Shown here: positions 51,410 to 60,360 of the stretch, one piece after another
Layout: each line of letters begins with the position of its first letter
How positions within the stretch are numbered: the first letter of the stretch is position 1
Assembly: GCA_934636825.1 (NCBI GenBank)
Contig: CAKUBG010000017.1
Coordinates: forward strand, 1 to 61,856
Direction: 5' to 3'
DNA: 61,856 bases
DNA from: an uncultured bacterium
GTDB lineage: Bacteria > Vulcanimicrobiota > Xenobia > Xenobiales > Xenobiaceae
Made by a program: the position numbers and the translations under genes
Notes under the pieces: generated by a model
What the model was told of the DNA's origin: nothing
Database searches by the model: none
What the model saw: only the letters and a program-made list of their open reading frames with translations

Positions 51410-52645
51410 ATGTTCACAGCCTTGAAGAAACATTGTCTAACTGTCATAACTACATTTTTCGGTTTGGCTGCTGTTCTATGTTTTGCGGCCGCTAGCTTCG
51501 CTTGGGATAATTTTGAATTTTCCGAAGCTTCTTTGCCAACTTACGAAAGATTGCGCAAAGTTCCCGAAAAAGAATTGCCTAAGGCTATAAAACAAGCCGT
51601 GCTGACCAGTAGCAAAAAATCTTTAGCTATAGCTTTGGAAAGTTACCCTTTAGACGTGCGTTATGCCAATATCCTGGGAAGAATTTGCGCTTCTCTCACT
51701 CCTAATTTATCCAAAATATATTCTTTACCTTATTATGTAGAGCTTAGAGCTCTCAATCAGTTACCTCCATATCAAAGAGGTAAATATACTTCAAGTACGC
51801 TCGGACAATATGCTCCTACCAATGAACGCTTAATTATAGGCTCTTTTGCAGCCAACAAATCTTATAACAGCTTCGCCTCTTATCGTATTATTTTGCTTGA
51901 CAGTTTTATGCTAGATGCTTTATATCGCGTGGCCCAATATAAAGCTTATTGTGGCAGTTACGACAATGCTTACGAACAAGCTTTGGCTGTATATGCTACC
52001 AAAGTAGGTGGTGCTTCTTCCAAACGCGGCACTGTGGCCAAATTTACCGATATTTCTCACGGTTTACTCTACAGGCCAAATGCTAATGTAGCCAATCCCT
52101 ATTTGCCTTTCTCTTTAAGTGAAACTTATTTTGGCAGCAAATCTGGATTGAAATGGGAGGCTATGTCTTTTCACTCTATCGATAGAGATGGTGTAAAGTG
52201 GGCTAATCCTGCCCATATTCCTTTACCTAATGGTTACGACTCTAGTTTGCATGATCGAGAAGCCATGCGCAATTTTGAAAAGTTGCTAGCTCCAGTACTT
52301 TGTCATGAAATCAGTCATTGTCTTTTGGGACATAGCCAGGTTCGATTGAGCAAAACTGTGTCTTTGAAAAAACGTCTCGACGAGCTTATGACTCCAGGAG
52401 AAGCCAATTCGGAAGTACGTCGCTTCCTTACCTCTAAATTAACTCCCGATCAGGAGCGTGAAGCTGATATTTATGCTGCCAAGTTAGGCAAATCTATCGG
52501 TTTGCGTGTACAAGATTTTGAAGAGGGATTTTGGTTCTTGGGATTGATAGAAAAAGCTCAAGGCCGTTCTGTTGGTTTCGATACTCATCCTCAATATGTG
52601 GAAAGACGTCGCTTGGTAGAGCGCGTGTATATGAATGAAATTTAG
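51410..52645 (+). CDS. Secreted M48-family zinc metalloprotease
   Basis: A 411-residue protein with a signal peptide (1-31, FAAASFA-WDN). The zinc motif HEISH is at 299-303 in VLCHEISHCLLGH, with the third ligand Glu in QEREADIYAAKLG, as in M48 peptidases. The region 40-290 has no recognised domain. It is probably a periplasmic quality-control protease; no TPR tail is present, unlike BepA. The start is ATG 51410 because AAAGGAG lies a few bases upstream. It opens the co-directional run of signalling genes. Confidence 0.87.
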   Translation: MFTALKKHCLTVITTFFGLAAVLCFAAASFAWDNFEFSEASLPTYERLRKVPEKELPKAIKQAVLTSSKKSLAIALESYPLDVRYANILGRICASLTPNLSKIYSLPYYVELRALNQLPPYQRGKYTSSTLGQYAPTNERLIIGSFAANKSYNSFASYRIILLDSFMLDALYRVAQYKAYCGSYDNAYEQALAVYATKVGGASSKRGTVAKFTDISHGLLYRPNANVANPYLPFSLSETYFGSKSGLKWEAMSFHSIDRDGVKWANPAHIPLPNGYDSSLHDREAMRNFEKLLAPVLCHEISHCLLGHSQVRLSKTVSLKKRLDELMTPGEANSEVRRFLTSKLTPDQEREADIYAAKLGKSIGLRVQDFEEGFWFLGLIEKAQGRSVGFDTHPQYVERRRLVERVYMNEI

Positions 52646-52690
52646 GTTTTAGCTGCCAGCAAGTTTTGAATAGGAGCTTGAATTAATAAT

Positions 52691-54259
52691 ATGGCTGCAA
52701 ATTTACAGACAGGCGATGTACTAGCTCAGCGTTATACTATAGAAACTGTCCTAGGACGCGGCGGTATGGGAGCTGTTTACAAAGCTTCCGACTCCAACTC
52801 TAAGCGCTGTTGGGCCATTAAAGAGATGAATGACAGTTTTGACGATCCTGAAGAACGTCAAGAAGCTTTGGAAAGTTTCAAAACCGAGTTCGATATATTG
52901 TGCGAATTGGAACATCCCAGTTTGCCGCGTATGTACCAAAGCTTTGAAGAAAATGGACGCCAATACATTGTTATGGATTTGGTAGAAGGGCAGACCGTTG
53001 CAGAACTTATACGCCAGTCTCCTCAAGGTCGTTTGCCTTTGGGCCAAGTGTTGGATATAGCTGTTCAGCTTGCTGATGTTTTAGATTATTTGCATAGGCA
53101 TAAGCCTCCGATTATTTTCCGCGATTTAAAGCCTGGCAATATTATGATTACTCCTACCGGTGCGGTTAAGTTAATCGATTTTGGTATTGCCCGTTTCTTT
53201 ACAAATGGCAAAAATGCCGATACTAGAGTTTTGGGAACACCGGGCTATGCAGCTCCCGAGCAATATGGGCGCGGACAGTCAGATTCTCGCACTGATATTT
53301 ACGCTTTGGGCGCTTCGTTGCACCATTGTCTTACCGGTCAGAATCCTGAAGATCATATGTTTTCTTTCCGTCCTCCCAGTGAATTGGTGCCTTCTTTGCC
53401 CAAAGAGCTCGATGAAGTTATTCTTAAATGCTGCCGTTTAAAAGCGGACGAGCGCTGGAGTAGTGTAAAAGATTTCGAACAAGCACTTTTTAAGGCTGTT
53501 CCGGTAAATCTGGTTTCTCCAGATTCAGCTTATGCTAAAGCTTTTGCCATCAATCTATTAAAGACAGGATCGATGGTGTCTGAGTCTGTTTCCTCCGAAG
53601 CTGCTACTGCCTCTGCTTCTTTATCTAAGCAAGTTCCCGCAGCGTCAACTTCTCCAATAAAAAGCTCTTCAGCTACCCAAATAATGGCAGAAATTCCAGA
53701 ACCAGGGCCATTTACTTCGTCGTGTTTAGATTTTGGATCGCATTACGCTTCCGAAGGTGCTCAAAAAACACGAATTTGGCTCCAGGGAGAAGTTGATGGC
53801 CGCTTGGAAGTCAGTGAAGATTGGCTTTCTTGCAAGCCGGAATCTGTTAAAGGTGCCGATGTAGCTGTAGAAATATTTGTCGATCCAAGTAAAATAGGTC
53901 GTCCAGGGCAGCACAACGCTCAAATAAAACTTGGTAAAGCTAGCATGTTAGTCAGCTTTACACTTGCAGAGAAAAAGTTGGGGTGCTGGGATTGGGCTGC
54001 TGTTTTATGTCTAACACTTTTAGCGTGTGTACCTTACGTGGGGTTTGCTGCTCCAATTATTTTACTGATAATGTGGTCCTTTTACGAAAAAGAGCTGCGC
54101 TCGCGTATTTTTACTTTCTTTGTTGTAAGTTTAGTTTTAGCTATTTGTAGTTATGTAGGCTTTGAGTTGTTGGTGAGCTTGCTTTCATGGCTATGGCAAG
54201 AAATAAAGCCAGTGTTACCAACAGGTGGAATTTTTAGTCGATTTTTAAGTAATCTTTGA
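52691..54259 (+). CDS. Membrane Ser/Thr protein kinase
   Basis: This Hanks-type kinase has an N-terminal catalytic domain (about 12-275): Gly loop GRGGMGAVYKA (22-32), Lys44, catalytic Asp145 in IIFRDLKPGN, DFG at 163-165 and APEQYG. The HRD His is Phe, a variant seen in other bacterial kinases. A Ser/Ala-rich linker (290-340) is followed by a beta-sandwich-like region (about 343-428) and two or three membrane segments (435-460, 470-500). The sensor part is therefore C-terminal and membrane-tied. It is followed by the PP2C fusion, VWA and FHA genes, so it is probably the kinase of that system. Confidence 0.94.
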   Translation: MAANLQTGDVLAQRYTIETVLGRGGMGAVYKASDSNSKRCWAIKEMNDSFDDPEERQEALESFKTEFDILCELEHPSLPRMYQSFEENGRQYIVMDLVEGQTVAELIRQSPQGRLPLGQVLDIAVQLADVLDYLHRHKPPIIFRDLKPGNIMITPTGAVKLIDFGIARFFTNGKNADTRVLGTPGYAAPEQYGRGQSDSRTDIYALGASLHHCLTGQNPEDHMFSFRPPSELVPSLPKELDEVILKCCRLKADERWSSVKDFEQALFKAVPVNLVSPDSAYAKAFAINLLKTGSMVSESVSSEAATASASLSKQVPAASTSPIKSSSATQIMAEIPEPGPFTSSCLDFGSHYASEGAQKTRIWLQGEVDGRLEVSEDWLSCKPESVKGADVAVEIFVDPSKIGRPGQHNAQIKLGKASMLVSFTLAEKKLGCWDWAAVLCLTLLACVPYVGFAAPIILLIMWSFYEKELRSRIFTFFVVSLVLAICSYVGFELLVSLLSWLWQEIKPVLPTGGIFSRFLSNL

Positions 54260-54410
54260 CTGATGTCAATTGGGTGGTAAGTAGACTTGAAGTACTTATA
54301 AATGGGCGCAGAATGTTTTTCTTTATCGGCGTTGAAGTGAGGCGCACAGGCGTGTGTATAAACGGCAAAGAGGTCGTAAACAGTCTGAGGCGGAGGAGAG
54401 AGGCTCAAAG

Positions 54411-56282
54411 ATGATTTGTCCAACTTGTGGCTACGAAAATAAAAAAGAAGATATTTATTGTGATGAATGTGGAGCTCAGCTGAAGTTAGAACAAGTTAAT
54501 AAAGATAAAAAGGTAACCGAGAATAGCCCTTTAGAAGTAGGACAAATTGTTTGGCAGCATTACGAAGTGGTTTCCGTATTGCAAAGTGATGCTGATTGCA
54601 TTTTTTATGAATTAAAAGATCTTGAAGCGGCTGATAAAGGTGCGCAAACAAATGAACAGCCAAAGAGCAAAGAACAAGAAGCTGACGGCCAATTAACTGA
54701 TGAAGTAACCGAAGCAAAATCCGAGCCGGACACTTTAGTTTGCGAAGAAACTGACGGCAATCTTTTGCTTTGCGAGTTTCCTTCCAACTGCACAAAAGCT
54801 GCTGAAGTATTCGCCGAGCTTTCTCCTGTCGAACATGATTGTATGTGGCCTCTTTGGGAATTGAAAAAATCGGAAAATGACAGCGATAAAAATTATTTGC
54901 TAGGGCCCAAGCCCGGTATCCCTTTGCGCCAATATTTGCAAGACCATTCCTTGAGCTTTACTGAAATAAACCAAATAGGTTGCGATATTCTCAGCGCTTT
55001 AAAAATTTTTCACAATATGTGCAAGCTTTTTAATGGCGTTTCTTTAGATTCTGTTTGGATTACGCCGCAAAAAAGAGCTGTGCTTACCCGTTACGATCGT
55101 GTAGTAGCTAAGTTCCAGGCCAACGATGTTTGTACCGTTATAGATGGTTTTTCTGCTCCTGAAGCTTACGGTTTGGAGGGAGGCGAGCTTAGCAGGCGTT
55201 CCGATATATTTAGCGTCGGCGCTTTGCTTTTCTATTTACTTACCGGTAAAACTATCAGTGTCAGCGATATGTCGGCCAATGTTTTTCCGGCCGCTTTGCG
55301 CCTTAAAGCCAAAGCTCTAACCAGGGTGGTTATGCGTGCTATTAAGCGCAACCCTCAAGAACGTTGGCTTTCTGCTTCAGAAATGGCTGAAGCTTTGCTC
55401 TCTTGCGCTTCTATGCCTGGCGTAGGTTCTGATGAGGTTGCCGAGCCACAAGAAAAACCTGGCTATAAAGTGACCAGATCTGTATTTGGCGGATATACTG
55501 TAGCTAAAAAGACCAACGTCGGAGCAGTACGCAAAATCAATCAAGATGCCTATTTGGAACTGACGCTCTCAGCTTGTGAGCGCGATATCCCTACCACAGT
55601 GCAATTTGTTGGGGTTATTGATGGTATGGGCGGTGAAGCAGAAGGAGATAAGGCAGCTTCTCTGGCTGTAAGATCTATTGCCTTCGAGTTAGTGCGCCTC
55701 TTTATGCCTCTTAAAAATGATGAAGCCACAACGCTACTTCTTCCGGAAAATCCCTTGGAACGCAACGCTTTTATTTTAGAGCATGCTATAAGAAAAGCCA
55801 ACGAGACTATCTTTAATTATGCTTGTAAATCTCCACGTCGGCGCGGTATGGGATGTACAATTTCCTGCGTACTTCTTGATGGAGAAAATGTCACTTTTGG
55901 TCATGTAGGTGACACTCGCGGTTATCGTATGTCCAAGGAGTTGGATCAAGTTACTACCGACCATTCTGTAGTAGGTCAGTTGGTACAAATGGGCACTCTC
56001 ACTAGAGAAGAGGCGCGTCGCTCTCCCAAACGCTCCATTATTTATCGAGCTTTGGGAACTCAGCCTGATGTTGAAGTAGAAATTTATCGTCGCACTTTGG
56101 TGCCTGGCGAATATATTATGCTCAGCTCCGATGGAGTGTGGGAATATTACAGTGATGAAGAGTTATTCTCTTATTTCCAAAAGAATTTGGCACCAGCACA
56201 AATTTGCGAGTTATTAGTTAATACTTGCTTAGAGCGCGGAGCCGACGATAATACCACCGTAGTAGTTATTAGAAAAAATTAG
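54411..56282 (+). CDS. Zinc ribbon-pseudokinase-PP2C phosphatase fusion
   Basis: A 623-residue protein. The N-terminal zinc ribbon is CPTCG...CDECG (3-21). Residues 45-335 follow a protein-kinase plan but lack catalysis: there is no Gly loop, no HRD Asp, and the DFG position reads TRYDRV. The C-lobe marks APEAYG and SDIFSVGALLFYLLTG remain. Residues 362-622 are an intact PP2C phosphatase, with VIDGMGG (402-408), GHVGDTRGY, DHSVVGQL, SSDGVW (Asp574) and ADDNTT. The ATG 54411 follows GAGGAGAGAGG; ATG-less upstream frame to 54354 is ignored. It likely reverses phosphorylation by the preceding kinase, with the pseudokinase as a docking or sensing part. Confidence 0.92.
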   Translation: MICPTCGYENKKEDIYCDECGAQLKLEQVNKDKKVTENSPLEVGQIVWQHYEVVSVLQSDADCIFYELKDLEAADKGAQTNEQPKSKEQEADGQLTDEVTEAKSEPDTLVCEETDGNLLLCEFPSNCTKAAEVFAELSPVEHDCMWPLWELKKSENDSDKNYLLGPKPGIPLRQYLQDHSLSFTEINQIGCDILSALKIFHNMCKLFNGVSLDSVWITPQKRAVLTRYDRVVAKFQANDVCTVIDGFSAPEAYGLEGGELSRRSDIFSVGALLFYLLTGKTISVSDMSANVFPAALRLKAKALTRVVMRAIKRNPQERWLSASEMAEALLSCASMPGVGSDEVAEPQEKPGYKVTRSVFGGYTVAKKTNVGAVRKINQDAYLELTLSACERDIPTTVQFVGVIDGMGGEAEGDKAASLAVRSIAFELVRLFMPLKNDEATTLLLPENPLERNAFILEHAIRKANETIFNYACKSPRRRGMGCTISCVLLDGENVTFGHVGDTRGYRMSKELDQVTTDHSVVGQLVQMGTLTREEARRSPKRSIIYRALGTQPDVEVEIYRRTLVPGEYIMLSSDGVWEYYSDEELFSYFQKNLAPAQICELLVNTCLERGADDNTTVVVIRKN

Positions 56283-56336
56283 ATAAAAATTACCACTATC
56301 AAGAGTATTTGCACTAAATGCAATTGAGGAGGAAGT

Positions 56337-57644
56337 GTGGCTGAAGTAAATCTTTATACCGGCTTGAGCTATCAGGCGGTTATGACTACCAGCGAAAACA
56401 AACTGACTTATCTTTTAGCCGAAGTGTGCCCCGGCGAAGAGATTGGCGCTGGTCCTATGGGCTTGAATTTGGCGATAGTTCTCGATAAAAGCGGCTCAAT
56501 GTACGCTGAAGGTAAGCTCAATTATGTTATTCAAGCTGTAAATCAAGCCATAGACATGCTTCGTGCCAACGATTTATGCTCTATTATAGCTTTTGCGGAA
56601 AGAGCAAGAGTGCTTATTCCTTCCAGTCAGCTGTATGATAAAAGTACGGCTAAGTTGATGGTCAACAAGATCGACCATGTCGACGTAGGTGCGGGCACCG
56701 ATATGCTCAAAGCTATCGATGCAGCTTTATATGAGGTGCGGCGCAATTTTTCTCGCGATAGGCTAAATCATATTATTCTGCTTACCGATGGCCAAACTTT
56801 AAACGAAAAACAATGCTTGGATCGTTGTATCATGGCCGCTGAAGAGGGAATCTCTATTTCTACTATCGGCGTAGGTGATGATTTCAACGAAAAGTTCCTT
56901 TTACAAATCGCCGGTATGTGCCGAGGTACGTCCTATTACATCGATCGTCCTGGCAATATCCAAGATATTTTCGCTCATGAGTTGGCTGGCGTTCAAAATG
57001 TGGTCGTTAAAAATTGTCGACTCAATTTGAAATTATCCAAAGATGTCACTGTGCGCCGAGCTTATAAAGTTAAGCCGCTTATTAACGATCTTGGTACTCC
57101 TCAAGTTACAGACAGGATATGCTCTATTGAATTGGCCGATTTGCAAAGGAATGAAAAACAATCTGTCCTTTATGAGCTTATTTTGCCTTCCCGTTATGCT
57201 GGTGTTTATCGCATTGCTTCGGCAAGTGTAAGCTATGAAATTCCCGGTCAGGGAGTTTACAATAATGTCAATCCTCAAGATGTGACTATTGCCTATACTG
57301 ACGATCCTTCTCAAGCTTCGGCTGTAACTCCCAAAATTATGCAAATTGTGGATAGTGTCAGTATTTTCCGCCAGCAAACTAGAGCTTTGCAATTGGCCCA
57401 AGAGGGAGATCGCGGAAAAGCTACGCAATTGTTGCGCTCTGCGGCTACTCAACTTTTGCAACAAGGCCAAAAAGAGTTGGCCGATCAAGCTCTTTCCGAG
57501 GCCAATCGTTTGGAACGCGGCTCTGCAGCTAGTGCTGCAGGCACCAAGAAGCTTGAGTATGGTACTAGAAAGCTTACTCAGCTTCTTTCCGAAGTTCCCG
57601 ATTTTGACACTCCAACCGGAGTTGTAGATTTAAGTAAAAAATAA
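56337..57644 (+). CDS. VWA-domain protein of the kinase/phosphatase cluster
   Basis: A 435-residue cytosolic protein. The VWA domain (about 43-215) has a complete MIDAS metal site: Asp50-x-Ser-x-Ser54 (DKSGSM), Thr121 (GAGTDML) and Asp151 (LLTDGQ). A beta-sandwich region (220-330) and a helical C-terminus (340-400) follow, ending in a thr/ser-containing tail. The GTG start sits just after GAGGAGG. VWA proteins of this type pair with PP2C and kinases in TerY-like triads, where metal-dependent protein binding is the presumed role. Confidence 0.92.
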   Translation: MAEVNLYTGLSYQAVMTTSENKLTYLLAEVCPGEEIGAGPMGLNLAIVLDKSGSMYAEGKLNYVIQAVNQAIDMLRANDLCSIIAFAERARVLIPSSQLYDKSTAKLMVNKIDHVDVGAGTDMLKAIDAALYEVRRNFSRDRLNHIILLTDGQTLNEKQCLDRCIMAAEEGISISTIGVGDDFNEKFLLQIAGMCRGTSYYIDRPGNIQDIFAHELAGVQNVVVKNCRLNLKLSKDVTVRRAYKVKPLINDLGTPQVTDRICSIELADLQRNEKQSVLYELILPSRYAGVYRIASASVSYEIPGQGVYNNVNPQDVTIAYTDDPSQASAVTPKIMQIVDSVSIFRQQTRALQLAQEGDRGKATQLLRSAATQLLQQGQKELADQALSEANRLERGSAASAAGTKKLEYGTRKLTQLLSEVPDFDTPTGVVDLSKK

Positions 57645-57728
57645 AAATTATTTTGCCCTGTCAGGGAAGCCAAGGGGAAACAGCCTTTTGGAGCTGCTGC
57701 CCCACAGAGTTAATTAAGGAGATAAATT

Positions 57729-58451
57729 ATGAAGTGCAACGTTTGTGGCTCTGATAATGTAGAAGGTTCGATTTTTTGTGAGGATTGCGGTTCCAAATTG
57801 GCAGCTCCCGCTCCGGTGATTGCTGCTGCTCCCGCTGCTGCGCCCGCTCCTTTCACTCCGGCTCCTGCTGCCGCCCCGACTCCAGCCGCTGCTCCGGCCT
57901 CGGCTCCTTTTACTGCTGCTGTTGCGGCTGCTCCCGTAGTTGAAACTCCTGCCGCCCCAGCTCCTCCTGCTGCCGCTCCTACTGTTTCAGGTAAAATTTG
58001 TCCCGCTTGTGGAGCCAATAACGAAGTCGGGAGCAAATTCTGTGAAGATTGTGGAGCTACTTTAGGAGAAAATACCGCTCCTGTAGCTACACCTGTTGTC
58101 ACTGATGAGCCGACTGTTGGTAAGACTGTACCTGCTGCATCTGCACCCAGACTCATTATGCCTAACGGTGTAGAAATTCCCATTACCGCTGAGCACACTT
58201 TATTGGGACGTCAGTCGCCGGCCGACAATATTTTCCCCGAAATTGATCTTACCGAGCTTGATCCCGAGTCTTATGTTTCTCGCCGTCATGGTCAAATTAC
58301 CCGTCAAGGCTCCAAGTATCTGTACGAAGATGTAGGTTCTTCCAATGGATCTTTTATAAACGGTACTCGTTTACAGTCTGGCATTCAGACGGAATTGCAT
58401 GATTGCGATATGATACGTTTAGGTCGCACAGAAATGACCTTCCGCGCATAG
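57729..58451 (+). CDS. Double zinc ribbon-FHA protein
   Basis: A 240-residue adaptor. Zinc ribbon 1 (CNVCG...CEDCG, 3-21) is followed by an Ala/Pro linker (25-85), zinc ribbon 2 (CPACG...CEDCG, 91-109) and an FHA domain (about 141-239). The FHA phosphothreonine-binding residues are visible: GRQ (160-162), SRRH (184-187) and SSNGSF (204-209). A threonine-bearing stretch DEPTVGKT (126-133) just before the FHA domain resembles the phosphorylated, self-inhibiting threonines of GarA/OdhI. It has an AAGGAG ribosome binding site and sits third after the kinase. Confidence 0.92.
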   Translation: MKCNVCGSDNVEGSIFCEDCGSKLAAPAPVIAAAPAAAPAPFTPAPAAAPTPAAAPASAPFTAAVAAAPVVETPAAPAPPAAAPTVSGKICPACGANNEVGSKFCEDCGATLGENTAPVATPVVTDEPTVGKTVPAASAPRLIMPNGVEIPITAEHTLLGRQSPADNIFPEIDLTELDPESYVSRRHGQITRQGSKYLYEDVGSSNGSFINGTRLQSGIQTELHDCDMIRLGRTEMTFRA

Positions 58452-58464
58452 TTTTATTTGTACA

Positions 58465-58528
58465 AGAAAAGAAGCCGCCTTTTCTGAAAACTCAGTCAGT
58501 TAAGACGGTTTCTTTTCTCTCTTTTTTG
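58465..58528 (+). terminator. Terminator after the zinc ribbon-FHA gene
   Basis: The long imperfect stem AGAAAAGAAGCCG with CGGTTTCTTTTCT (58465-58477 with 58506-58518), and an inner CTGA...TCAG, is followed by CTCTTTTTTG. It separates the next gene partly from the block. Confidence 0.7.
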
Positions 58529-58604
58529 ATAGCGGCTAGGCTGTTAAAAAATATTAAGGCACGCTATAAAAGAGTGAATTCGGTTTCGGAGAGGTTTTAA
58601 ATCT

Positions 58605-60206
58605 GTGGCTGAACAGTCTGACATTTTAGCAAAACTTAAAGACGGTTTTGGTTTGGCTAGTAAATTGGCCGGTAAAGGCGTCAATGAAGTATCCGGCATG
58701 TTTAAACATGATGACGGTTCTCGTTCTCCCCGAAGCGGAGTTTTTTGGAATCGTGGTAATTGGAGCACTACATCTGGTCTAGATCCACAAATAGATTTCT
58801 TTGAACCGCAAGTCGGAGTAGGTTTTGCTTCAAGTATGATGCAACGCCTTACTTTATCCAGAGCAGAGCGTTTATTTGGTGAAGCTTGTAATTGTCTAAC
58901 TTGTGTAGAGACTGAGACAGCCATTAATCGTTTGCGAGAAGCTGTCCAATTAGATACTCAGTTTACCGACGCTTATTTTTTGTTGGGATGTATTTTGTTG
59001 GAGTTTGGTAATGCTGCCGAAGCTGGTTCTTTTTTTCAAAAAGCACTTTTGTGTCAGCAAGGTTTAGGCAACAAACTAAAAAAATATTTGCCTTCATTTA
59101 AAGCTATTTTGCCTCTGACTCCATGGAGCTCTGTAGCTTTGCTGCCTGATTTGTTAGGAGTGAATATTCTTTTAGCTTTAGCTTGGCGTCGCTCCGGCAA
59201 CTTGTCTATGGCTGTTTCCGTTTTGGAACAGATTCTTAGCATTATGCCCACTTCGGCTCTGGCTAAGTTTTTTATGGGTATTTTGCGCCTAGAGGCTGGT
59301 CAATATACAGAAGTTATCAACTTATTTACCGATTGCAAAGTTGAATCTACTATCGAAGCGGCTTGTTTATTGTTATCCGGCAAGGCTCATCAAAAGATGG
59401 GTAGCTTTACTATACTTGCCGATCTTTATGATCAAGCTTTAGCCAGAGCCGATATCGACGTAGTCGTGCGCTACGATTTGCTTTTGTCACAAAGTGAAAG
59501 CCGCACTTTCTCGCCAAATAGTCGTGCTCAAGTTGAAGCTCAGATAATTAAAGAGTGTCCTCAGTATGTCAATTTCTTTAAACGTTTAGGCATAAAAACC
59601 GAAGTTTGCAACGATATAAATAATATAGCTTCCGCTTCTCAGGCAAATTTTAATAACTCTCAGATTTCTAACAACGGATTTTCGGCAGTTAGCTTCGAGG
59701 AGTTATCCGGTACCGAAAAAAAATCACCTATTCAAGCGGACAATCGTTCAAATTCTGGCAATACCGTTCCGGATTCGCCTACAACTTTTGTACCTCCAAT
59801 TCAAGCTGTACCTACAGCAGAAGAAGGGCCACGCACTGTGCATATGGCGCTTCCTGAAGCGCAATCTGTTCCTTCGGTGTCTATCAGGCCTGTGACAGTT
59901 TCCGAAGCTGACTACCTTAATTTGCAACTTAGCTCAGAAGCTTTGGGTAAGCTTTATCCTTTACAAAGTAGTGTTACGGTGATTGGCCGTGAGAGTGGGG
60001 ATATCATGATTAGCTCCGATTCTTCTATATCTTATACCCATGCTCGCATAGTAAAATCACCTCTCAATAGTCATTGTTTTTTTGAAGATTTAGGCTCTAC
60101 CAATGGAAGTTGGCTTAATGGTAATCGTTTAGCTAGCAACCAAAAATATGAATTAAAGCGTGGCGATTTCCTGAAGCTAGGGCAGACAGATTTAAAAGTT
60201 GTCTAG
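58605..60206 (+). CDS. TPR-FHA adaptor protein
   Basis: A 533-residue cytosolic protein. The N-terminus (1-75) is without a known domain. TPR-like helices span about 84-330 (for example AINRLREAVQLDTQFTDAYF). A Ser/Asn/Pro-rich linker (340-440) follows, then a C-terminal FHA domain (455-533) with GRES (461-464), ISYTHARI and STNGSWLNG. The SRxH motif reads SYTH, a modest change. The start is GTG with GGAGAGG 11 bases upstream. It lies last in the phospho-signalling run and is probably another phosphothreonine reader, with the TPR part recruiting partners. Confidence 0.88.
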   Translation: MAEQSDILAKLKDGFGLASKLAGKGVNEVSGMFKHDDGSRSPRSGVFWNRGNWSTTSGLDPQIDFFEPQVGVGFASSMMQRLTLSRAERLFGEACNCLTCVETETAINRLREAVQLDTQFTDAYFLLGCILLEFGNAAEAGSFFQKALLCQQGLGNKLKKYLPSFKAILPLTPWSSVALLPDLLGVNILLALAWRRSGNLSMAVSVLEQILSIMPTSALAKFFMGILRLEAGQYTEVINLFTDCKVESTIEAACLLLSGKAHQKMGSFTILADLYDQALARADIDVVVRYDLLLSQSESRTFSPNSRAQVEAQIIKECPQYVNFFKRLGIKTEVCNDINNIASASQANFNNSQISNNGFSAVSFEELSGTEKKSPIQADNRSNSGNTVPDSPTTFVPPIQAVPTAEEGPRTVHMALPEAQSVPSVSIRPVTVSEADYLNLQLSSEALGKLYPLQSSVTVIGRESGDIMISSDSSISYTHARIVKSPLNSHCFFEDLGSTNGSWLNGNRLASNQKYELKRGDFLKLGQTDLKVV

Positions 60207-60227
60207 TGTTAAAATATATGTAAGTCT

Positions 60228-60255
60228 TGCTTTTGTTCTTTTAACGTGATAAAAT
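60228..60255 (+). promoter_or_regulatory. rpmA: Promoter of rpmA
   Basis: TTGCTT (60228-60233) and TAAAAT (60250-60255) are separated by 16 bases, with an upstream TG near the -10. The predicted transcript has a leader of about 100 bases. Confidence 0.5.
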
Positions 60256-60260
60256 AGCGG

Positions 60261-60340
60261 GGCCTTAATAGAAGGCATTAATTTTTTCTAGGCCAAGTTT
60301 ACCCGGCGGGCCAAGTGCGGCCGTGGATTCGGCCCCAAGC
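60261..60340 (+). promoter_or_regulatory. rpmA: Structured leader of rpmA
   Basis: GCCTT (60262-60266) pairs with AAGGC (60272-60276), followed by a T run (60282-60287), which looks like a small terminator. The same GGCCT can instead pair with AGGCC (60290-60294). More GGCC elements follow, including a GGCC/GGCC stem around 60319-60334. Alternative pairing of this kind is typical of autoregulated ribosomal-protein leaders. Confidence 0.45.
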
Positions 60341-60360
60341 CATATATCCGGAGGCAATCA

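Noticed and set aside
57710..58198. 162-residue Ala/Gly-rich frame antisense to the zinc ribbon-FHA gene
   Set aside because: It is the mirror of the GC-rich Ala/Pro linker; such antisense frames are expected from this composition.
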